DNA of 28,756 nt, from contig JANTGU010000003.1 of assembly GCA_024762735.1 (NCBI GenBank), positions 1 to 28,756 on the forward strand, written 5' to 3'. Of this stretch, positions 23,597 to 28,756 are shown one piece after another. Under the pieces are notes generated by a model. It was not told the origin of the DNA, searched no databases, and worked only from the letters and a program-made list of their open reading frames with translations. Source of the stretch: Bacteroidales bacterium. Lineage in GTDB: Bacteria; Bacteroidota; Bacteroidia; Bacteroidales; F082. The stretch's first letter is position 1. The number at the start of each line of letters is the position of its first letter. The translations under genes and the position numbers were made by a program.

Positions 23597-24814
23597 ATGG
23601 AAACAACCACATTTAAAGTTTACAACTATCGCTGGGTGATGCTCGTGGTGTATATGTTTATCGTGGCTGTTAACCAGATGTTATGGATTACTTTTGCCCC
23701 CATCACCTCGGACTCGGCCCGTTACTATCATGTGTCCGATATTCAAATCGGGATACTCTCCATGTCGTTTATGCTGGTGTTTATCGTGATGTCATTTCCC
23801 GCCTCCTGGCTGATTGACAGGTACGGCATTCGTGTTGGCGTGGGAACGGGTGCCGTGTTAACCGGTGTGTTCGGGCTGTTGCGGGGACTGGTCAAAGATG
23901 ATTACACTTTGTTGTTGACGGCTCAAATAGGCATTGCCGTGGGGCAACCCTTTTTGCTGAATGCCATTACCAAGCTGGCCGCCCGGTGGTTTCCCATCAA
24001 GGAGCGGGCAACGGCTGCCGGATTAGGCACGCTTTCGATGTACATCGGGATATTAATTGCCATGATACTCACCCCCTACCTTGCCCTGTCGCATGGCATT
24101 AACGGGGTATTATACATCTACGGTGTGGTGGCCGTAATAGCCACAGTGTTGTTTCTGATTTTCGCCAAAGAAAATCCTCCTACAGCTCCCTGTCGTCCTG
24201 ACCAGGAAGAGCGTTCGTTGGTTTTAGACGGATTAAAGGATATGCTTAAAAACAGAGGGTTTTACCTTCTGCTGCTCATCTTTTTTATCGGACTGGGCAT
24301 TTTTAACAGCGTAACCACCTGGATAGAGGACATCCTAAAGCCCAGGGGCTTTACCGCAACCCAGGCCGGCATAGCAGGTGGTTTGATGATTGTAGGAGGT
24401 ATTGTGGGGGCGCTCATCATGCCCATGCTTTCGGATCACTATAAAAAAAGAGTACCTTTTATTATGACTGCCCTGGCTGGAAGTACCCTCGGGCTTGTTG
24501 GCATTACCTTTGCATCCAACTACAACGTGGTGCTTCTGTCAAGTGTTTTGTTTGGATATTTCCTGCTGAGCGCGGGACCCATCGGGTTTCAATATGGTGC
24601 CGAAATAACTTACCCGGCCTCGGAAGGAACCTCCAACGGGCTAATTTTGTTGGCAGGCCAAATTTCAGGTATTGCTTTTATTTTTGGGATGGATGGCCTT
24701 AAGTCGGCTGATACCGGCTCCATGACCACTCCCTTAACCTATCTTATCGGCTTGATGATTGTTGCAGTTTTGACATCCTTTAAACTGAAGGAATCGAAGC
24801 TTTTAACACAGTAA
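23597..24814 (+). CDS. MFS transporter resembling the FLVCR family
   Basis: This 405-residue transporter has about twelve hydrophobic helices. The two halves are separated by a cytoplasmic loop near residues 190-215 (KENPPTAPCRPDQEER). The MFS loop-2 motif appears as DRYGIRVGVGTG. The segment GQPFLLNAITKLAARWFPIKERATAAGLGT, with its helix-4 to helix-5 arrangement, and the N-terminal YNYRWVMLVVYM resemble FLVCR-type carriers. Their eukaryotic members move haem or choline/ethanolamine, and their bacterial members are largely uncharacterised. The substrate is unknown. A haem-related substrate would fit the CxxCH proteins in this window, but that is speculation. It is a single gene with its own -7 box and no clear terminator. 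Confidence 0.82.
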   Translation: METTTFKVYNYRWVMLVVYMFIVAVNQMLWITFAPITSDSARYYHVSDIQIGILSMSFMLVFIVMSFPASWLIDRYGIRVGVGTGAVLTGVFGLLRGLVKDDYTLLLTAQIGIAVGQPFLLNAITKLAARWFPIKERATAAGLGTLSMYIGILIAMILTPYLALSHGINGVLYIYGVVAVIATVLFLIFAKENPPTAPCRPDQEERSLVLDGLKDMLKNRGFYLLLLIFFIGLGIFNSVTTWIEDILKPRGFTATQAGIAGGLMIVGGIVGALIMPMLSDHYKKRVPFIMTALAGSTLGLVGITFASNYNVVLLSSVLFGYFLLSAGPIGFQYGAEITYPASEGTSNGLILLAGQISGIAFIFGMDGLKSADTGSMTTPLTYLIGLMIVAVLTSFKLKESKLLTQ

Positions 24815-24866
24815 ATAAGATAAAAATATTATTCTCCCAAAATAGGAAAATCCATTAAATTTTCTC

Positions 24867-24874
24867 TACCTTTG
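24867..24874 (+). promoter_or_regulatory. Bacteroidota -7 box TACCTTTG for the LruC lipoprotein gene
   Basis: TACCTTTG matches TAnnTTTG. It would give a leader of roughly 120 bases before the ATG at 25004, and that leader contains the 18-bp tandem repeat at 24959-24994. Confidence 0.5.
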
Positions 24875-24958
24875 TAAGTTGCTCTCTTTTCAAGAAGTTA
24901 ATTATCAGTATTATAAAAAGAAGGCATGTTTTTTGATATCCTTTTGCTATATTATATA

Positions 24959-24994
24959 TTGCATCAACACACAAAATTGCATCAACACACAAAA
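24959..24994 (+). repeat. Exact 18-bp tandem duplication in the LruC gene leader
   Basis: TTGCATCAACACACAAAA occurs twice with no gap, at 24959-24976 and 24977-24994, ending 9 bp before the ATG. It looks like a recent slippage or duplication event. Its spacing relative to the start could affect translation initiation or be variable between strains. Confidence 0.85.
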
Positions 24995-25003
24995 TACCGA
25001 GTC

Positions 25004-27475
25004 ATGAAAAAATTATTATTAATCTCAGCACTATTCCTAATGGGCATTGCCATTACGATAAACGGTTGCAGGGTTAAACCGGCCAACAAACCTGACGAAG
25101 TAAAAACCATGGATGATTTAATTGTCAGTCCAAATTTTGATTGGAGCACAACCAAAACGGTAATGGTATTTATAACCTTACCCTCGGAGTTTCCCAATGA
25201 GCTTATCAGGCTTTACTCTGCTGATAACGAACAAATTTTTTACTCGGGGTATGGTGATAGAAATACAGAAACACTTGCTACAGCCATCACCATTCCGTCA
25301 AGTGTTAACATGATAAAAGTAGTTTATGGCACCACCGGAAGGTATAAACCGGTTTTAGTAGGTGTTGAAGATGATTTGGTTTACAACTTTAATGATTTTA
25401 AAAAATCACGTGGGGATGGTTGCGACCTGACAGGGTTTATTACTTATAGTCAGGGAGGATGGAGCTCACCCGCTCACGGCAATAACCCCGGAACCACCAG
25501 AGATGCTTATTTCTCAGAAGTTTTTCCTAATGGACTTACGGCAGGTGATCCAACTAATTTTACGATTAAGCTTACAACCTCAGGAAATGCAAAAAACTTT
25601 TTACCGGGTGGTGGTAATTCAAAAGTGCTAACGCATTCGTATGTTAATCCACTTAAAAAAGATAAAGTTGCCGGCAACTGGGGAGGCCAGATTGTTGCTG
25701 CTATTATGAATGTTGAATATGATCGTGCCGGACACATGGGTACCAACAGTAAAAAGTTGGCCGACCTGGTTTTTGCTTCCGGCCCGTTTGAAGGCATGAC
25801 GGTTGATGCCTTTTTAGTCATTGCCAACAAAGCCTTGGGAGGTGGAGGGTTGAGTGGATACTCAATCAATGATATTCAATCGTATGCTGAAATTATTGAC
25901 ATAAACTTTGATAATGGAGCTGACCTTGGCTATTTAACCTGTGCTGATAATGGCGGTTCAGACCAATGTGGATGTAAAAAGGGATTACGCAGCCTTACCA
26001 TGGAATACAACGGCACAGGTCCGGATGTTGTTCAGGTTATCGAAAAAAAGAACAATGTTGTTATATACAACGGAGTGCTTAATTCCGGCGATCAATTTAC
26101 TTTTTATGGTTCCGGCAACGATAACAAGATGGATAACACAATCTATTTCATCGTTAATGGTACACAAGATGCTTCGATGCATACTTCCTGCTCGGTTGAT
26201 ATTTTTAAAGGAGATATTTATGGCAGCTTCACCGTAGTGGACGGAACCAGTGAAAACGACTTGCATTTATGTGAAGGAGGGGCAGACCAATGCGGGTGTG
26301 ATGACAACATAAATTATTTGAAATTACGCTATACCGGAACAGCAACTGCCCATATAAAAGTAAAAGAAAAGAAACATAATCACAAAATTTTTGACGGATT
26401 CGTTGACGCAGATAACACATTTAGTTTTACCGGCTCCGGTAAAAAGGGGAGTATGGGCGAATATATCAAGGTATATGTTAACAATACCCTCAACACCACT
26501 ATCTACACCGATTGTTCCAACAGCATGGAAGTGGGTGATACTTACGGCGACTTTACTGTTGTGGAAGGAACCAGCAAAAACAACCTGCCTTTGTGTGGCA
26601 CTGACAATGGCGGTGGCGGTGGTGGAGGTAACAACGGCGGTGGCGGTGGAACCAACGATAACTTTAACGGCACCCTGGCTTTTGAAGATTTATGGCCCGG
26701 CAAAGGCGACTATGACTTTAACGACTTAGTTATCAATTATGATTTTGACGTAACAAAAGACGCTCAGAATTTGGTTCAAAACATTACAGCTACTTTTACC
26801 ATTTATGCTTATGGTGCCTCCTATCACAATGCCTTTGGGTTTACGCTACCAAATGTAAATCCTGACCAAATCATTTCGGCTACCGGCTACGATATTGCAC
26901 AGGGTAGTATTTATAATATTACAAGCAACGGCACCGAAGCGGGACAATCAAAAGCTACCTTTATTGTTTATGATGATTCCTGGCGGGTGATGCCTCCCAT
27001 CGATCCAGGGATAGGGGTAAATACTGAACCCGACAAAGCCTATGTTGACTCTGTAACGATTGTTATGCAACTATCTTTTTATGAAAACGGATCGTTTGCC
27101 CAGGGAGGGTCGGTAAGTTATGACGACCTGGATATTGGCAACTTTAACCCCTTTATAGTTGTTGATCAAATTCGAGGGTTAGAAGTGCATTTACCCAATC
27201 ATGCTCCCTCTGACCTGGCAGACCCGGATTATTTTGGAACCATGGAAGACAATTCCATTCCTGCTGATGGCCGCTATTATAAAACTTCTAATAATTTACC
27301 ATGGTGCATCAACATACCCACTATTTTTAACTATCCAATCGAAAAAGCAGACATAACCGGTGCACATCTTCATTTTGGCGAATGGGCCGAGTCAGACGGT
27401 CAATTATACCCTGATTGGTATGAAAATAAATCAGGATATAGAAATGACGCGTTGATTTACCAGAAACCTGAATAG
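25004..27475 (+). CDS. Large LruC-domain surface lipoprotein
   Basis: This 823-residue lipoprotein has a signal ending in TINGC (Cys22). An N-terminal beta-rich part runs to about residue 130. A middle domain (about 140-310) follows with GCDLTGFITYSQGGWSSPAHG and DAYFSEVFPNGL. Next come two tandem repeats of about 108 residues (about 314-423 and 424-531), each opening with a DQCGC motif and ending in GTS-x-N-x-L-x-LC. A Gly/Asn-rich linker (about 535-549) leads to a C-terminal LruC domain (DUF4842) beginning NGTLAFEDLWPGKGDYDFNDLVI (about 552-574); its acidic turns suggest calcium binding. LruC proteins are Bacteroidota surface or outer-membrane lipoproteins of unclear role. The ATG at 25004 starts the signal peptide; an earlier in-frame ATG (24926) would run through the 18-bp repeat and is unlikely. 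Confidence 0.85.
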   Translation: MKKLLLISALFLMGIAITINGCRVKPANKPDEVKTMDDLIVSPNFDWSTTKTVMVFITLPSEFPNELIRLYSADNEQIFYSGYGDRNTETLATAITIPSSVNMIKVVYGTTGRYKPVLVGVEDDLVYNFNDFKKSRGDGCDLTGFITYSQGGWSSPAHGNNPGTTRDAYFSEVFPNGLTAGDPTNFTIKLTTSGNAKNFLPGGGNSKVLTHSYVNPLKKDKVAGNWGGQIVAAIMNVEYDRAGHMGTNSKKLADLVFASGPFEGMTVDAFLVIANKALGGGGLSGYSINDIQSYAEIIDINFDNGADLGYLTCADNGGSDQCGCKKGLRSLTMEYNGTGPDVVQVIEKKNNVVIYNGVLNSGDQFTFYGSGNDNKMDNTIYFIVNGTQDASMHTSCSVDIFKGDIYGSFTVVDGTSENDLHLCEGGADQCGCDDNINYLKLRYTGTATAHIKVKEKKHNHKIFDGFVDADNTFSFTGSGKKGSMGEYIKVYVNNTLNTTIYTDCSNSMEVGDTYGDFTVVEGTSKNNLPLCGTDNGGGGGGGNNGGGGGTNDNFNGTLAFEDLWPGKGDYDFNDLVINYDFDVTKDAQNLVQNITATFTIYAYGASYHNAFGFTLPNVNPDQIISATGYDIAQGSIYNITSNGTEAGQSKATFIVYDDSWRVMPPIDPGIGVNTEPDKAYVDSVTIVMQLSFYENGSFAQGGSVSYDDLDIGNFNPFIVVDQIRGLEVHLPNHAPSDLADPDYFGTMEDNSIPADGRYYKTSNNLPWCINIPTIFNYPIEKADITGAHLHFGEWAESDGQLYPDWYENKSGYRNDALIYQKPE

Positions 27476-27497
27476 AACTATGACAACATCATAAAAT

Positions 27498-27530
27498 AAA
27501 CCCGATGCATTAATTTGTATCGGGTTTTTT
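27498..27530 (+). terminator. Intrinsic terminator of the LruC lipoprotein gene
   Basis: Nine perfect pairs AAACCCGAT / ATCGGGTTT, extended by three more including one G-U, enclose a 6-base loop. A T-run ends at 27530. It lies 22 bp after the stop. Confidence 0.9.
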
Positions 27531-27532
27531 AA

Positions 27533-27564
27533 TAAAAAAAACCCGGGCAGTAAAACCCGGGCTT
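27533..27564 (-). terminator. Intrinsic terminator of trpB
   Basis: Read on the minus strand, CCCGGG pairs with CCCGGG (27556-27561 with 27542-27547), extended by a G-U and two A-T pairs. The loop is 8 bases and is followed by at least eight T. It lies about 35 bp after the trpB stop, back-to-back with the plus-strand terminator. Confidence 0.85.
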
Positions 27565-27598
27565 CATGATCAATTATTCAGCTTATGAAAAAATAATT

Positions 27599-28756
27599 TT
27601 ACTTGGGATTTTCGGGCAGGCCAAAAGTGTCCACCACGAAATCGATGTCTTTATCTCCCCGTCCACTCAGGTTAACCAAGATGGACTGGCGCGGGAATTT
27701 TTTTGCCAGCTTGATGGCATACGCCACAGCATGGGCACTTTCAAGGGCAGGAATAATACCTTCCAAACGACTAAGCTCGTAAAAAGCATCCAGGGTTTCC
27801 TGGTCGTTGATGTAATCGTATTTTACCTTTTCCAAATCTTTTAGCATACTGTGCTCGGGACCAACTCCGGGGTAGTCAAGTCCGCTGGCCACCGAGTAAA
27901 CCGGTGCGGGTTCACCCTTTTCATCCATCAAAGTATAACATTTAAAACCGTGAATAATCCCCGGTTTTCCAAAGGTCATGGTTGCCGCATGTTCACCCAG
28001 GTTTAGCGAACGTCCTGCCGGTTCCACACCGTAAATTTCACACTCGTCATCGTCGAGGAAGGCTGAAAACAAACCCATGGCGTTGCTACCTCCACCCACG
28101 CAGGCCACCACTTTGTCGGGCAACTCGCCGGTCATTTCCATAAACTGCTCGCGGGCTTCCACCCCTACCACGCGCTGAAAATCACGCACCATCATGGGGA
28201 AAGGGTGAGGGCCAACCACCGATCCAATACAGTAGAGTGATGTTTCAGGATCTTTAACATAGGCATCAAAGGCGGAGTCAACAGCTTCTTTTAAGGTTTT
28301 TAACCCGTGTGACACGGGAACCACTTTAGCCCCGAGAATTTCCATGCGAACCACATTGGGGTGCTCTTTTTTAATGTCCACCTCACCCATGTGAATTTCA
28401 CATTCCAGCCCAAAATAGGCCGCGGCAGTAGCCAGCGCCACCCCGTGCTGTCCGGCACCGGTTTCGGCAATCAGTTTCTTTTTCCCCATGTATTTGGCTA
28501 ACAAGGCTTCGCCCATACAGTGATTCAGTTTATGCGCGCCCGTGTGATTCAGGTCTTCACGCTTCAGGTAAATCCGGCCACCATACTTGTTCGACAGCCG
28601 GCCACTGTAATACACCGGCGTTGGCCGTCCCTGATAGTGTTTTCGAATACTGCGCAGCTCCGAAATAAACTTGTGCGACTTGCTTATGGAATAATAAGCG
28701 TTGGTAATTTTTTTCATCTCTTCTTCGAGATGGGGAGGTAGAAAAGCACCTCCATA
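27599..28756 (-). CDS. trpB: Tryptophan synthase beta chain (5' end beyond the window)
   Basis: At least 385 residues are visible. The first internal Met (28717) is not the true start: the frame stays open to the window edge and encodes YGGAFLPPHLEEE, the normal N-terminal TrpB segment (compare FGEFGGMYVP in E. coli). The PLP Lys lies in REDLNHTGAHKLNH (visible residue 76, equivalent to E. coli Lys87). AETGAGQHGVA carries the Glu109 equivalent, ACVGGGSNAMG binds the cofactor phosphate, and VNLSGRGDKD carries the Ser377 equivalent. It makes tryptophan from indole and serine, normally with TrpA. NHCMGEALLAKYM departs from the more usual NNxxGQxLLA, so a specialised paralogue is possible. No trpA follows; a terminator ends the transcript 35 bp after the stop. 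Confidence 0.95.
   Translation of the reverse strand, partial: YGGAFLPPHLEEEMKKITNAYYSISKSHKFISELRSIRKHYQGRPTPVYYSGRLSNKYGGRIYLKREDLNHTGAHKLNHCMGEALLAKYMGKKKLIAETGAGQHGVALATAAAYFGLECEIHMGEVDIKKEHPNVVRMEILGAKVVPVSHGLKTLKEAVDSAFDAYVKDPETSLYCIGSVVGPHPFPMMVRDFQRVVGVEAREQFMEMTGELPDKVVACVGGGSNAMGLFSAFLDDDECEIYGVEPAGRSLNLGEHAATMTFGKPGIIHGFKCYTLMDEKGEPAPVYSVASGLDYPGVGPEHSMLKDLEKVKYDYINDQETLDAFYELSRLEGIIPALESAHAVAYAIKLAKKFPRQSILVNLSGRGDKDIDFVVDTFGLPENPK

Noticed and set aside
24926..25003. Upstream ATG for the LruC gene (26 extra residues)
   Set aside because: The extension would put a second hydrophobic stretch and the LHQHTK repeat before a canonical lipoprotein signal. ATG 25004 is a better start.
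28715..28717. ATG at 28717 as the trpB start
   Set aside because: The frame continues upstream with a conserved TrpB N-terminal segment to the window edge, so this Met is internal.
1..28756. CRISPR arrays, tRNA/rRNA genes, insertion sequences, phage genes
   Set aside because: No regularly spaced repeats, cloverleaf-like sequences, transposase or integrase motifs were seen on either strand.

Overview
The window looks like chromosomal DNA of a free-living member of the Bacteroidota, probably near the Bacteroidales/Marinilabiliales. The evidence is a type IX secretion (T9SS) C-terminal sorting domain, a LruC-domain lipoprotein, DUF5777 and YceI envelope proteins, a YaiO-type outer-membrane barrel, histidine kinases of Bacteroidota type (one with the H-box AHQIGTPLSS), weak Shine-Dalgarno use, and several TAnnTTTG boxes, the -7 element of Bacteroidota promoters. 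No tRNA, rRNA, CRISPR array, transposase or phage gene was seen. Nearly all the DNA is coding. Genus-level placement is not possible from sequence reading alone.

Layout. (1) 104-3933 (+): an envelope cluster of a four-motif c-type-cytochrome-like lipoprotein, a one-motif paralogue, an OB-fold protein, a YceI protein and a DUF5777 barrel. A hairpin-rich repeat patch splits it at 2.27-2.49 kb. (2) 4001-5206 (-): an AAA_14/DUF4143 ATPase, divergent from (3) 5331-7909 (+), a TPR histidine kinase with its LuxR-type regulator. These are followed by a small lipoprotein and a PQQ-type beta-propeller protein (to 10308). (4) 10317-12673 (-): a Zn-ribbon membrane protein, then a histidine kinase overlapping a shortened pyrophosphatase-fold gene. 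(5) 12880-17757 (+): a methionine-type aminotransferase overlapping an omega-amidase, then trkA and trkH for potassium uptake. (6) 17761-22296 (-): a candidate exopolysaccharide unit in the order TPR/YaiO barrel, GT2 cellulose-synthase-like transferase, membrane-anchored GH26. A palindromic repeat patch lies inside the unit and a potentially structured leader precedes it. (7) 22679-27475 (+): a T9SS-secreted choice-of-anchor-V protein with a CxxCH motif, an FLVCR-like MFS transporter, and a large LruC-domain surface lipoprotein. (8) 27599-28756 (-): trpB, cut by the right edge of the window.

Two groups read as functional units. In the first 4 kb, haem-binding surface lipoproteins, an isoprenoid-binding-type YceI protein and an outer-membrane barrel together suggest envelope electron transfer or haem/redox handling; this is inference. 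At 17.8-22.3 kb the operon has the parts of a synthase-dependent polysaccharide machine (inner-membrane synthase, TPR plus outer-membrane barrel, glycanase) in a compact three-gene form. The aminotransferase/omega-amidase and trkAH pairs are standard housekeeping couples.
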